Shown: piece after piece, positions 35,322 through 44,407 of the stretch
Layout: each line of letters opens with the position of its first letter
Numbering within the stretch: the stretch's first letter is position 1
Assembly: GCF_013408925.1 (NCBI RefSeq)
Contig: NZ_JACCAB010000001.1
Coordinates: 3,100,001-3,164,000 of the forward strand
DNA length: 64,000 nucleotides
Reading direction: 5' to 3'
From: Pedococcus badiiscoriae
Lineage (GTDB): Bacteria > Actinomycetota > Actinomycetes > Actinomycetales > Dermatophilaceae
Notes under the pieces: generated by a model
What the model saw: only the letters and a program-made list of their open reading frames with translations
Databases searched by the model: none
Told to the model about the DNA's origin: nothing
Made by a program: the position numbers and the translations under genes

Positions 35322-36656
35322 ATGAGCGACGCCACCGAGTCCGCCCCCGCCAGCCCCGTCGACGAGGTCGTCCGGCTGTGCCGCGACCTGATCCGGATCG
35401 ACAGCACCAACTACGGCGACGGCAGCGGACCGGGGGAGCGCGAGGCGGCGGAGTACGTCGTCGCCCAGCTGCGTGAGGTCGGCCTCGAACCCACCGTCAT
35501 CGAGAGCGACCCCGGGCGCACCAGCGTGGTCGTGCGCATCGAGGGGGAGGACCGCGAGCGGCCCGCGCTGTGCATCCACGGGCACCTCGACGTCGTCCCG
35601 GCCAATGCCGCGGACTGGCAGGTCGACCCGCTCGGGGCGGAGCTCAAGGACGGCTGCATCTGGGGCCGCGGCGCAGTCGACATGAAGGACATGGACGCCA
35701 TGATCCTGGCCAACATCCGCGACCTGGCCCGCCGCGGCGCCAAGCCGCCACGCGACATCGTGTTCGCCTTCTTCGCGGACGAGGAGGCCGGCGGGGTCAA
35801 GGGAAGTCACTACGTCGTCGACCACCACGCGGACCTGTTCGACGGCGTCACCGAGGCTGTCTCGGAGGTCGGTGGGTACAGCGTCACGGTGCCGACCGGC
35901 GACGGGGACACCCGTGCGTACCTCGTGCAGACCGCGGAGAAGGGCATCCTGTGGCTGCGGCTGACCGCGCACGGCAGGGCAGGTCACGGCTCGGTCCCCA
36001 CCGACGAGAACGCCCTGGTGCGCCTGGCCGAGGCCATCACCCGGATCACCGAGCACAAGTGGCCGCGCGAGTACATCGCGTCGGTGCGCGAGCTGCTCGA
36101 CGGCCTGTCGGCCCTCACCGGCACGTCCTACTCGGACGAGGACCTGGACGAGCTGCTCGACCACCTCGGGGGTGCGCAGGGGTTCGTCCGGGGGACGTTG
36201 CAGGACACCGCCAACTTCACCATGGCGCAGGCCGGGTACAAGCACAACGTCATCCCCCAGAGTGCCTGCGCCTCGCTCGACTGCAGGTTCCTGCCGGGCC
36301 ACGACGACGAGCTCCTCGACACCATCAGGGAGCTCGCGGGCGAGCACGTCACGGTCGACATCGTGCACCGCGACATCGCGTTGGACGCCCCGTTCGAGGG
36401 GCCGCTCGTCGACGCGATGAAGGCTGCCCTGCTCGCCGAGGACCCGGGGGCCGAGGTGTTGCCCTACTGCCTGTCGGGGGGCACTGACAACAAGGCCCTG
36501 AGCACGCTCGGCATCACCGGCTACGGCTTCGCGCCGCTGCGGCTGCCGGCCGACCTCGACTTCGCGCCGATGTTCCACGGCATCGACGAGAGGGTGCCGG
36601 TTTCGGCGTTGGAGTTCGGCACGAGGGTGCTCCACCGATTCATCGCGACCTGCTGA
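35322..36656 (+). CDS. M20-family metallo-hydrolase/peptidase
   Basis: 444 residues. Metal-site motifs are CIHGHLDVVP (His88, Asp90), GRGAVDMKD (Asp120) and FFADEEAGG (Glu154-155). Near the end, MFHGIDERVPV supplies the last metal His. A dimerisation domain lies at about 210-340. M20 enzymes cleave dipeptides or N-acyl amino acids with two zinc ions in the cytosol. The exact substrate is unknown. It is divergent from tRNA-Leu. Confidence 0.9.
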   Translation: MSDATESAPASPVDEVVRLCRDLIRIDSTNYGDGSGPGEREAAEYVVAQLREVGLEPTVIESDPGRTSVVVRIEGEDRERPALCIHGHLDVVPANAADWQVDPLGAELKDGCIWGRGAVDMKDMDAMILANIRDLARRGAKPPRDIVFAFFADEEAGGVKGSHYVVDHHADLFDGVTEAVSEVGGYSVTVPTGDGDTRAYLVQTAEKGILWLRLTAHGRAGHGSVPTDENALVRLAEAITRITEHKWPREYIASVRELLDGLSALTGTSYSDEDLDELLDHLGGAQGFVRGTLQDTANFTMAQAGYKHNVIPQSACASLDCRFLPGHDDELLDTIRELAGEHVTVDIVHRDIALDAPFEGPLVDAMKAALLAEDPGAEVLPYCLSGGTDNKALSTLGITGYGFAPLRLPADLDFAPMFHGIDERVPVSALEFGTRVLHRFIATC

Positions 36657-36731
36657 CCGCTGGGCCGTATCCCCGCAGGTCACCACGTCGTTGTGCAGTC
36701 CGAGGGACACACACGCGAAGGGTGGCCGGAG

Positions 36732-37733
36732 ATGGGGACTCGTCAACGTCTGCAGATCAGTGGGATGGCCAGGTTCGGGACTGTCCTCGTCCTGGCAGCA
36801 GGCCTGGGGGCGGTCGGCCAGAGCGGGGTCATGGCAGCCACCCAGGGGCTCCCGGCGCCCCTGGGACCGGCGGCGGGCACCGCGACGAACCTCCTGCCAC
36901 CCCCGCCGCCGCCTCCATCTGCACCAGCGGCCGCCGCCTCCGTCCTGCCGACGCCGGTGAAGGCCGTCGTGGGCACCGTGGCCGGCACCGTGGCAGGGGT
37001 GGCGGGCACCGCGACACACAGCCAGCCTCCGGCGGCCCCCTCGGTGAGCCGCCCCGCGAGCACCCCGGTGAGCCGTCCCACGAGCCCCTTGGTGAGCCGC
37101 TCCGCGAGCCCCTCCGTGAACCTCCCCTCGGGCCCGTCGTTGACCCTCCCCTCGAGCCCCTCGCTGGGCCGCGCCGTGAGCACCTCGCTGGGCCGCGCCC
37201 TGAGCCCCTCCTCGAGCCGGTCCTCGAGGAGCGCTTCGACCACCTCTGCAAACCCGCCCTCGAACCACGTGGCGCAAGCTGGCACCGCCCCCGCGGATCC
37301 GGGCACCGTGGTCGGGGCTGACGTCAGCATTCGCAACCTGCTCGGGGCGTGCGTACGCCTCACGCGGTCAGGGGTGCCGGCTCGGGCGACCGTCGTCGTG
37401 CTCGACCGGAACCTGATCGACCAGCTCAGGGCTGTCGGGCTGCCGATCGACAAGCTGCTGGTGTCCTGCGCGACCGGGGCGCCCGTCGGCACCCCCGGCA
37501 CGTCCGGCTCCTCGGCAGGCACGGGCAGCGGTGCGACGAGTGGGGCCGACACGTCGGCGAACGGGTCAGGCGACCCGCAGACGTCCGGCGCGGGCGGCCC
37601 CCTGGCCTTCACCGGCGCCGAGCTGGCGGCGACCCTGTTGCTGGCCGGCGGGCTGGTCGCCCTCGGGATGGCCTTCCTGCGCAGGGCGCGCACCCTGGTC
37701 CCAGCAAGGGCGACCGAGCCCGAGAACGCCTGA
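36732..37733 (+). CDS. Sortase-anchored surface protein with LAFTG signal
   Basis: 333 residues from the ATG at 36732 (GTG 36693 is possible). A signal peptide (about 12-38; FGTVLVLAAGLGAVG) is followed by a Pro-rich part, then a Ser/Pro/Arg region with an eight-residue period. A compact domain (about 195-265) has two Cys (LGACVRLTRSG, LLVSCATG). A Gly/Ser linker leads to LAFTG, a hydrophobic helix and a basic tail (RRARTLVPAR). LAxTG is the target of class E sortases of actinobacteria. No sortase gene is in the window. Confidence 0.8.
   Translation: MGTRQRLQISGMARFGTVLVLAAGLGAVGQSGVMAATQGLPAPLGPAAGTATNLLPPPPPPPSAPAAAASVLPTPVKAVVGTVAGTVAGVAGTATHSQPPAAPSVSRPASTPVSRPTSPLVSRSASPSVNLPSGPSLTLPSSPSLGRAVSTSLGRALSPSSSRSSRSASTTSANPPSNHVAQAGTAPADPGTVVGADVSIRNLLGACVRLTRSGVPARATVVVLDRNLIDQLRAVGLPIDKLLVSCATGAPVGTPGTSGSSAGTGSGATSGADTSANGSGDPQTSGAGGPLAFTGAELAATLLLAGGLVALGMAFLRRARTLVPARATEPENA
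37044..37210 (+). repeat. Degenerate 24-bp coding repeat
   Basis: GTGAGCC-type starts recur every 24 bases (37044, 37068, 37092, and GTGAACC at 37116), then decay over about three further units. They encode the eight-residue pattern VSRPxSxP in the stalk of the LAFTG protein. Such units commonly change in copy number. Confidence 0.7.
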
Positions 37734-37745
37734 CGCCAGGTAGCG

Positions 37746-37931
37746 TCAGTGGGGCCGAGGGGCCCGGATGATCTTGCGGCGCAACCAGGTCCGCTGCTGA
37801 CCGCCGAGGTAGATCCGGGTCCGGTGCAGCTCCCAGTGGCCGTACTCGGCATGCTCGGTCAGCGTCCGTCGAATGTCGGATCGCGAATCTGTTCGCGTGA
37901 AGCTCACCACGCGGTACTCGTACTCAACCAT
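37746..37931 (-). CDS. DUF5703-like small protein
   Basis: 61 residues from the ATG at 37931. Starts MVEYEYRVVSFTRTDSRSD and continues with HAEYGHWELHRTRIYLGG and a basic tail. The wording matches the short actinobacterial DUF5703 proteins, which have no known function. It is divergent from the acidic gene at 37971 with a 39-base gap. Longer starts in the same frame run antisense to that gene and are rejected. Confidence 0.7.
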   Translation of the reverse strand: MVEYEYRVVSFTRTDSRSDIRRTLTEHAEYGHWELHRTRIYLGGQQRTWLRRKIIRAPRPH

Positions 37932-37970
37932 CGTCCGCCATTTTGCCGTAGAACCCGATACCGTCGAGCC

Positions 37971-38285
37971 ATGACCGCAGACCCGCGTGGCGCGCTGGCC
38001 AACCTCATGACCGCTTTCGAGCGGCACCTCGAGGCATCGGCCTCCAAGCGGGGGGAGGAAGACCCGACGGTCATCGCGGCCTACGACGACCTCGCGGACG
38101 CCTTCGCGTCGTATGACGACGCGCTCCTGCAGGCCTACGGCGAGATGACGCCCCTCGACATCTACGACGGTGATGACGACGAGGACGACGAGCTCGACGA
38201 CCACCCCGACGAGGATGGTGACGGCAGCGTCTACTCAGGTCTGGACGACGCGGACTACGACGAGTTTCCTGACCGCTCAGGCTGA
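37971..38285 (+). CDS. Small acidic conserved protein
   Basis: 104 residues from the ATG at 37971. A helical N-terminal half (RGALANLMTAFERHLEASAS) precedes a strongly acidic tail (DGDDDEDDELDDHPDEDGDG). No signal peptide. Not a family I can name with certainty. Its end overlaps the convergent aldo/keto reductase by nine bases. Confidence 0.65.
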   Translation: MTADPRGALANLMTAFERHLEASASKRGEEDPTVIAAYDDLADAFASYDDALLQAYGEMTPLDIYDGDDDEDDELDDHPDEDGDGSVYSGLDDADYDEFPDRSG

Positions 38286-39215
38286 GATCTCGTCCAGCGC
38301 GGCGACCAGCTCGTCGGGCAGCTCGAGGGACTCGCTGGCCAGCGACGTGCGGAGCTGGGCGGTGGTCCGCGCGCCGACGACCGGGCTGACCACCCCCGGG
38401 CGGTCGCGCACCCAGGCGAGGGCCACCTCGGTCAGGCTGACCTCCAGCCCCTTGGCGGCGATCGCGAGGGCTTCGACGATGCCCGTGCTGCGGTCGTCGA
38501 GGTAGCGCGCCGTGAACCGGGGGAAGTCCCGCGAGGCCGCCCGGGAGTCCGCGGGCACGCCGTTGCGGTACTTGCCGGTCAGCACTCCACGGCCCAGCGG
38601 GGACCAGGGGAGCAGCCCGAACCCCAGCGCCTGGGCAGCCGCCAGCAGGTCGGGCTCGGCACTGCGGTTGGTCAGCGAGTACTCGACCTCGTTGGCCACC
38701 AACGGAACTCGTGCCTGCTCGAGCAGCGACATGGCCCGCGCCACCTGCCACCCACTGAAGTTCGACACCCCGACGTAGCGGGCCCGCCCGGTGCTCACCG
38801 CCCATTCCAGCGCCGACAGCGTCTCGGTCAGCGGCGCCTCGTCGGACCAGGTGTGGACCAGCCAGAGGTCGACGTGGTCGGTCCCGAGCCGTTCGAGGGA
38901 GGTGTCGAGCTGGTTGAGCAGGCTGTGGCGTGAGGTGTCGACGACGCGGTTGCCGGAGCGGCGGGAGATGCCGGACTTGGTGCAGATGACCAGGTCCTCG
39001 CGCTGGACGTCGTCGTCGATGAGGCGGCCGATGATCTCCTCGGAGGCGCCGTCGGAGTACCCGTGTGCCGTGTCGACGAGGTTGCCCCCTGCATCGAGGA
39101 AGGTCCGTAGCTGCTCACGGGCAGCTTCCTCGTCGGTGGTCCGGCCCCAGGTCATGGTCCCGAGGGCAAGGCGGGACACCGAGAGCCCGGAGGTGCCCAT
39201 TCTTCGCTGGCGCAT
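38277..39215 (-). CDS. Aldo/keto reductase
   Basis: 312 residues from the ATG at 39215. TIM-barrel reductase with the catalytic set: Asp-Thr-Ala-His-Gly-Tyr (VDTAHGYSDG, Tyr as acid), Lys in CTKSGISR, and His in LWLVHTWSD. The cofactor region includes SVSRLALGTMTWG and VVSPVVGARTTAQL. NADPH-dependent; substrate unknown. The upstream 22 codons are unlike the family and are excluded. Confidence 0.9.
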   Translation of the reverse strand: MRQRRMGTSGLSVSRLALGTMTWGRTTDEEAAREQLRTFLDAGGNLVDTAHGYSDGASEEIIGRLIDDDVQREDLVICTKSGISRRSGNRVVDTSRHSLLNQLDTSLERLGTDHVDLWLVHTWSDEAPLTETLSALEWAVSTGRARYVGVSNFSGWQVARAMSLLEQARVPLVANEVEYSLTNRSAEPDLLAAAQALGFGLLPWSPLGRGVLTGKYRNGVPADSRAASRDFPRFTARYLDDRSTGIVEALAIAAKGLEVSLTEVALAWVRDRPGVVSPVVGARTTAQLRTSLASESLELPDELVAALDEISA

Positions 39216-39279
39216 GGTCACCCACGGTAGTCGGCCGCTACGCCGCGGGCCCGCCGCACTCGCCGCTAACCTCGCTCCC

Positions 39280-40338
39280 ATGGAACTCGGTGTGAACCTC
39301 GGCTACTTCGGCATGGGCGTCGACCACGACAACGTGGCAGTTGCGCAGGAGGCCGACCGGCTCGGGTATGCCGTGGCGTGGGCCGCCGAGGCGTACGGCT
39401 CGGACGTCCCGACGGTGCTGGCGTGGATCGGGGCGCTGACCGAGCGCATCGGCCTCGGTGCCGCGGTGATGCAGATCCCGGCCCGGACCCCGGCGATGAC
39501 GGCGATGACGGCAGCCACCCTCGACACGTTGTCGCAGGGCCGTTTCCGGCTGGGCCTGGGGGTGAGCGGCCCGCAGGTGAGCGAGGGGTGGCACGGTGTC
39601 CCGTTCGCGGCACCGCTCGGGCGGACCCGGGAGTACGTCGAGATCGTGCGGATGGCACTGCGCCGCGAGAGCCTGGCGTACGCCGGGACCCACTTCACGC
39701 TGCCGGTCGCCGACGGTCCGGGCAAGGCCCTCAAGCTGACGATCCACCCCCCGCGTCCCGACCTGCCCATCTACCTCGCCGCGGTGGGACCGAAGAACCT
39801 CGAGCTCGCGGGGGAGGTCGCCGACGGCTGGCACGCGATCTTCTTCAGCCCTGAGCACTCTGGAGACCTGGTGCAGTCCGTGGTCACGGGGCGCCGGCGA
39901 GCCGCGCGGGGGACCGACGACGACCCCCTCGACGGTTTCGACATCGCTCCGTCGGTGCCGGTGGTGATCTCCGACGACGTCGAGGCCGCCGCTGACGCGA
40001 TCCGTCCCTACGCTGCCCTCTACATCGGTGGCATGGGTTCGCGGGAGCAGAACTTCTACAACCAGCTCGCGGTGCGGATGGGGTTCGAGGAGGCGGCCGC
40101 GACCGTGCAGGACCTGTTCCTCGCCAGGCAGCACCGCGATGCGGCGGCGGCGGTGCCCTTCGAGTTCATCGACGCCACCGCCCTGATCGGCCCCCGTGAC
40201 CGGATCCGCGACCGCCTGGCCCGCTATGCCGATGCCGGGGTGGGCACGATGTCGATCGCCCCCTTCGCCGGGGGCCTGGAGGATCGGCTGCATGTCGTGA
40301 GGACGATGGCCGAGCTGATGGGGGAGACTAACCTCTGA
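39280..40338 (+). CDS. LLM-class F420-dependent oxidoreductase
   Basis: 352 residues beginning MELGVNLGYFGMGVDHDN, a typical start of F420-dependent LLM enzymes. Further family stretches are ERIGLGAAVMQIPARTPAM, GLGVSGPQVSEGWHG and YLAAVGPKNLELAGEVADGW. A TIM barrel of the luciferase type. It differs clearly from the LLM protein at 10429. The substrate is unknown. It precedes uppP by 58 bases, so co-transcription is possible. Confidence 0.88.
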   Translation: MELGVNLGYFGMGVDHDNVAVAQEADRLGYAVAWAAEAYGSDVPTVLAWIGALTERIGLGAAVMQIPARTPAMTAMTAATLDTLSQGRFRLGLGVSGPQVSEGWHGVPFAAPLGRTREYVEIVRMALRRESLAYAGTHFTLPVADGPGKALKLTIHPPRPDLPIYLAAVGPKNLELAGEVADGWHAIFFSPEHSGDLVQSVVTGRRRAARGTDDDPLDGFDIAPSVPVVISDDVEAAADAIRPYAALYIGGMGSREQNFYNQLAVRMGFEEAAATVQDLFLARQHRDAAAAVPFEFIDATALIGPRDRIRDRLARYADAGVGTMSIAPFAGGLEDRLHVVRTMAELMGETNL

Positions 40339-40396
40339 CCCCGGCGCCGCACCGCCTCCCGACGCACGAGCGTCTCCCCAACCTGAAAGCGGACCA

Positions 40397-41254
40397 TTGA
40401 CTCTGAGCTATCTCGACAGCCTCATCCTCGGCATCGTGGAGGGACTCACCGAGTTCCTCCCGGTCTCCTCCACAGGACACCTGACGATCACCGAGAAGCT
40501 TCTCGGACTGACCGTCGACGACCCGGGTGTCACGGCATACACGGCGGTGATCCAGCTCGGGGCGATCTTCGCCACGCTGCTGTACTTCGGCAAGGACATC
40601 ATCCGGCTCCTCGTGGCCTGGGCGTCGGGCCTGTTCAGCGCTCCGGCGCGCGCCAACCACGACTACCAGCTGGCCTGGGCCGTCATCGTGGGGTCGATCC
40701 CGGTGGGCATCGTCGGCTTCGCCGCCAAGGACCTGATCAGCGGTGGCCTGCGCAGCCTGTGGGTCGTGGCCGTCGCGCTCATCGCCTGGAGCGGCGTGAT
40801 GTGGTTGGCCGAGCGCCGCCACTCGATGCTCACCCGCCAGGGACTGGAGCGGGGCGAGGGACAGGTCACCCTCCTGGACGGCGTGGTCATCGGCCTCGTC
40901 CAGTGCATGGCCCTCATCCCGGGCGTCTCCCGGTCGGGCGCGACGATCTCCGCCGGACTGTTCCGCGGGCTCGACCGCCTGACGGCCACCCGCCTGTCCT
41001 TCTTCATGGCCATCCCGGCCCTGACCGCAGCCGGCCTCTACGAGCTCCTCAGCCAGGCCCACCACCTCAAGCTGCTCGGTGTGGGCCCGCTCATCGTGGG
41101 CGTCGTCGTGTCCTTCGTCGTCGCGTTCGCCTCGATCGCCTGGCTGCTGAGGTTCGTCAGCAGCAACAAGATCACCGCGTTCGTCTGGTACCGCGTCACC
41201 CTCGGCATCGTCCTGCTCGTCGTCCTCGGCGCGGGCTGGATGTCCGCGACCTGA
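40397..41254 (+). CDS. uppP: Undecaprenyl-diphosphatase
   Basis: Recycles the lipid carrier of cell-wall synthesis by dephosphorylating undecaprenyl diphosphate in the membrane. 285 residues. The two active-site motifs are EGLTEFLPVSSTGHL (15-29) and PGVSRSGATI (175-184). About eight helices. The start is a TTG at 40397; the family begins at exactly this position and no ATG or GTG fits. Overproduction of this family confers bacitracin resistance in other bacteria. Confidence 0.94.
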   Translation: MTLSYLDSLILGIVEGLTEFLPVSSTGHLTITEKLLGLTVDDPGVTAYTAVIQLGAIFATLLYFGKDIIRLLVAWASGLFSAPARANHDYQLAWAVIVGSIPVGIVGFAAKDLISGGLRSLWVVAVALIAWSGVMWLAERRHSMLTRQGLERGEGQVTLLDGVVIGLVQCMALIPGVSRSGATISAGLFRGLDRLTATRLSFFMAIPALTAAGLYELLSQAHHLKLLGVGPLIVGVVVSFVVAFASIAWLLRFVSSNKITAFVWYRVTLGIVLLVVLGAGWMSAT

Positions 41255-41260
41255 GTGCAC

Positions 41261-41311
41261 CCGATCCGGCTGGCTGCTGGGGGCGACGTCCCTCAGAGCC
41301 AGCCGGATCGG
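41261..41311. terminator. Bidirectional hairpin between uppP and corA
   Basis: CCGATCCGGCTGGCT and its exact reverse complement are separated by 21 bases. The right arm lies within the last codons of corA, so the gene end itself forms half of the terminator. Confidence 0.65.
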
Positions 41312-42273
41312 CGGAACGCCCGGTACAGGCCCAGGCAGGCGGAGGCCATCACGGCCAGCACGATGAAGTAGCCGTAGTGCCAGCTCAGCTCGGGCATGTT
41401 GTCGAAGTTCATGCCGTAGATGCCCGCGATCATCGTGGGCACGGCCGCGATGGCGACCCAGGCCGAGATCTTCCGCATGTCGCTGTTCTGCTGCACGCTG
41501 ATCTGCGCGAGGTGGGCGCTGAGGATGTCCGTGAGCAGCCGGTCGTAGGACTCGACGTGGTCGATCACGCGCAGCAGGTGGTCGGCGACGTCGCGGAACA
41601 ACAGCCTGACCTCCTTCTGCGGCAACGGTGACCGCGAACCGTCGTGCAGCATCCGCAACGGTGCGGCGAGCGGGACCGCAGCCCGCCGGAACTCCAGCAC
41701 CTCGCGCTTGAGCTGGTAGATCGCCGTCGAGCTCGCCGACGAGGAGCCGGAGAAGACGGCCGCCTCGATGTCGTCGAGGTCCTTCTGCAGCTCGACGTCG
41801 ATCGACACGTAGTTGTCGATGATGCTGTCCATCACCGCATGGACCACCGCGATGGCACCGTGGCGCAGCATGTCGGTGTTGGCCTCGAGCCCGTGGCGCA
41901 CCCCCGCGAGCGGGTTGGCCTCGCCCCGCCGCACGGTGACCACGAACTTGTCGCCGACGAAGAGCATCACCTCGCCGGTCTCGATGTCGGAGGTCTCCTC
42001 GATGTAGCGAAGCGTCTTCATCACCACGAAGATCGTGTTGTCGTAGAGCTCCACCTTCGGTCGCTGGTTGCCCTTGACGGCGTCCTCGACCGCGAGCGGG
42101 TGCAGCCTCAGCTCGTCGTTGACGAGGTCGAACTCCGCGTCGGTGGGGTTCTTGAGCCCGATCCAGAGGAAGGCGTTCGGGTCGTCGCCGCCGCGCAGCT
42201 CGAGGAGGGCGTCACTGAGGTCCCCGCACGGCAGGCGCTTCCCCTGGCGGTAGATGGCTTGGTCGACGATCAC
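41293..42273 (-). CDS. corA: CorA-family magnesium/cobalt channel
   Basis: 326 residues with a GTG start at 42273. A large cytoplasmic funnel domain (about 1-260) precedes two C-terminal membrane helices. The selectivity signature GMNF occurs in AGIYGMNFDNMPE, and the end is basic (YRAFRRSGWL). It forms pentamers in the inner membrane. It is divergent from the histidine phosphatase gene with a 58-base gap. Confidence 0.93.
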   Translation of the reverse strand: MIVDQAIYRQGKRLPCGDLSDALLELRGGDDPNAFLWIGLKNPTDAEFDLVNDELRLHPLAVEDAVKGNQRPKVELYDNTIFVVMKTLRYIEETSDIETGEVMLFVGDKFVVTVRRGEANPLAGVRHGLEANTDMLRHGAIAVVHAVMDSIIDNYVSIDVELQKDLDDIEAAVFSGSSSASSTAIYQLKREVLEFRRAAVPLAAPLRMLHDGSRSPLPQKEVRLLFRDVADHLLRVIDHVESYDRLLTDILSAHLAQISVQQNSDMRKISAWVAIAAVPTMIAGIYGMNFDNMPELSWHYGYFIVLAVMASACLGLYRAFRRSGWL

Positions 42274-42331
42274 GGCCCTACTCCACCACGTCGCAGGCAC
42301 TCGGGCGAGCAGCACGCCGTAGAGTGCGCAC

Positions 42332-43030
42332 GTGCCCACCGTCCTGCTGGTCCGCCACGGCCATTCCAGCGCCAACGGCGAGGGCATCCTCGCCGGGAGG
42401 CTGCCCGGCATACACCTCACCGACCGGGGCCGGGAGCAGGCCGACCTGCTCGCGGAACGGTTCCGGGGGCTGCCGGTCGCACGGGTGGTGAGCAGTCCTC
42501 TGGAGCGCTGCCTCGAGACCGCGGCACCCCTCGCCGCGGCGGTCGGGGTCGAGGTCACCGTGGACGACGACCTCCAGGAGTGCGCCTACGGGGCCTGGAC
42601 GGGGCGCCCGCTCGCCGAGCTCGCAAAGGAGCCGTTGTGGGCGACGGTGCAGGACTCACCCGAGTCGGCCCAGTTCCCCAGCGACGAGCGGTATGCCGCC
42701 GAGAGCCTTCGTGCCATGAGTGACCGGGTCGTGGCGTCCGTCCGTCGCCACGACGCGCAGGTGGCCGAAGGCGCCGGCGACTCCGGGCTGTGGGTGGCCG
42801 TGACGCACGGCGACCTGCTCAAGGCCGTCCTGGCCGATGCGACCGGAGCGGGCCTGGCCCGGTTCCAGAGCTACACCGCCGACCCCGCGTCGGTCTCGGC
42901 GGTGCGGTACGGCGGCCGGCACACCTTCCTGCTGACGGCCAACGACGTGACCCCCGACCTGACTCGGTTCCAGCCGCGCCCCGACGCCCCGGAGGCGGTC
43001 GACGCCGCCGTCGGCGGGGGAGCCGGTTAG
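42332..43030 (+). CDS. Histidine phosphatase (MSMEG_4193/Rv2135c-like)
   Basis: 232 residues, GTG start. Phosphohistidine motif LVRHGHSSANGEG (6-18), second Arg in VVSSPLERCLETA, acid Glu in LQECAYGAWTG, and late His in WVAVTHGDLLKAVL. A small-molecule or protein phosphatase rather than a proven glycolytic mutase. It opens the conserved block that continues with DUF3090, the SCO1664-like gene and mshC. Confidence 0.88.
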   Translation: MPTVLLVRHGHSSANGEGILAGRLPGIHLTDRGREQADLLAERFRGLPVARVVSSPLERCLETAAPLAAAVGVEVTVDDDLQECAYGAWTGRPLAELAKEPLWATVQDSPESAQFPSDERYAAESLRAMSDRVVASVRRHDAQVAEGAGDSGLWVAVTHGDLLKAVLADATGAGLARFQSYTADPASVSAVRYGGRHTFLLTANDVTPDLTRFQPRPDAPEAVDAAVGGGAG

Positions 43031-43039
43031 AGTTTTGCC

Positions 43040-43579
43040 ATGGCGCTCGTCGAGTTTGACCCACCGGACCGGTTCGTCGCCGGCACCGTCGGCCCGCCGG
43101 GGCAGCGCACCTTCTTCCTGCAGGCCAGCGAGGGGCGCCGGCTGACCAGCGTGTCACTGGAGAAGCAGCAGGTGTCCGTCCTGGCCGACCGCATCAACGA
43201 CCTGCTCGACAGCTATGCCGCAGGCGAGGGCGGTGACCACGCCGCGACCGAGGCGGTCGACAACGCGCCGCTGGACACCCCCATCGAGGACGAGTTCCGG
43301 GTCACGGCGCTGAGCCTGGCCTGGGACGACACCCGGCGCGTCGTGGTCATCGAGTGCCTCGACCGTGACCCGGAGGATCCCGAAGCCGCCGTGGACCCGC
43401 AGGTCCTGACCGAGGAACCTCGGCAGGTGCGCGTGGTGCTCTCGCCGTCGAGGGCGCGGGCGTTCGCGCGCAGGGCCCAGTCGGTCGTGTCAGCCGGTCG
43501 CCCGCCGTGCCCCTTCTGTGGTGGTCCGCTCGAGCCGGAGGGGCACATCTGCCCCCGTGCGAACGGCTACAAGCGCTGA
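43040..43579 (+). CDS. DUF3090 protein with C-terminal zinc-ribbon-like motif
   Basis: 179 residues. The family start LVEFDPPDRFVAGTVGPPGQ is followed by FFLQASEGRRLTSVSLEKQQ. The C-terminus CPFCGGPLEPEGHICPR places three Cys and a His as a likely zinc knuckle. Function unknown; found next to the same histidine phosphatase in other actinobacteria. Ten bases after the preceding stop, so same operon. Confidence 0.88.
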   Translation: MALVEFDPPDRFVAGTVGPPGQRTFFLQASEGRRLTSVSLEKQQVSVLADRINDLLDSYAAGEGGDHAATEAVDNAPLDTPIEDEFRVTALSLAWDDTRRVVVIECLDRDPEDPEAAVDPQVLTEEPRQVRVVLSPSRARAFARRAQSVVSAGRPPCPFCGGPLEPEGHICPRANGYKR

Positions 43580-44385
43580 CCCAGCCAGCAGGCGGCTCGT
43601 CGGCCACCCTCGATCTCCTGGCGCGCGCAGACCTGGTGGTGCTCGGGGCACTGGCCGACGCCTCCAACCTGGCCCTGCTCGTGCGGCTCGGGGACGAGGG
43701 TCCGCTCGCCATCTACAAGCCGGTCGCGGGGGAACGTCCGCTGTGGGACTTTCCCGACGGGTCCCTGGCGGCCCGGGAGGTGGCTGCCCACCTCATCAGC
43801 GCTGCGGGTGGGTGGGACGTGGTGCCCGAGACGGTCCTTCGTGACGGGCCGCGTGGCCCGGGGTCGGTGCAGCGCTGGGTCGGGGACCCGCAGACCCAGC
43901 CCGAGTACGTCGTCGACGTCGTGGCGCCTGACGCCGTCCCGGACGGTTGGCTGCCCGTGCTGCGCGGTGAGGACGAACGCGGGCGGCCGGTCGTGGTCGT
44001 CCACGAGGACAGTGCGCAGGTCAGGGGAGTCGCGGCCTTCGACGCCGTGATCAACAACTCCGACCGCAAGGGTTCGCACCTCGTCCGTGAGGGCCGGCTC
44101 CTGCGGGGGTTCGACCACGGGGTGAGCCTGCACCAGGACGACAAGCTGCGCACCGTGTTGTGGGGGTTCGCGGGTCAGCCGCTCCCCTCTTCGGACCTGT
44201 CGCGGATCGCCCTGGTACGAGAGGCATTGCGGGACGCGACCTCTGCCCTGCACAGCAGCCTTGCGACGCTGCTCACCCCGGCCGAGGTCACCGCGCTGGA
44301 GGCTCGCTGCGCCGCGTTGCTCGACCGGGCGGCCTACCCGCTGCCCTCGGGTGAGTGGCCGGCGATCCCGTGGCCGCCGCTGTGA
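43507..44385 (+). CDS. SCO1664-like kinase-fold protein
   Basis: The conserved part starts near 43610 (LDLLARADLVVLGALADASN), then an ATP-site-like LAIYKPVAGERPLWDFPDGS with a Lys and DAVINNSDRKGSHL with FDHGVSLH, which resemble PI3/4-kinase-like catalytic and metal loops. The start is unclear: the only ATG/GTG is GTG 43507, which overlaps DUF3090 by 73 bases; a CTG at 43576 overlaps the DUF3090 stop by four bases and would give a more family-like length. Function unknown. Confidence 0.75.
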   Translation: MPLLWWSARAGGAHLPPCERLQALTQPAGGSSATLDLLARADLVVLGALADASNLALLVRLGDEGPLAIYKPVAGERPLWDFPDGSLAAREVAAHLISAAGGWDVVPETVLRDGPRGPGSVQRWVGDPQTQPEYVVDVVAPDAVPDGWLPVLRGEDERGRPVVVVHEDSAQVRGVAAFDAVINNSDRKGSHLVREGRLLRGFDHGVSLHQDDKLRTVLWGFAGQPLPSSDLSRIALVREALRDATSALHSSLATLLTPAEVTALEARCAALLDRAAYPLPSGEWPAIPWPPL

Positions 44386-44407
44386 GGGGCACCCGTAGGC
44401 TTCCGGT

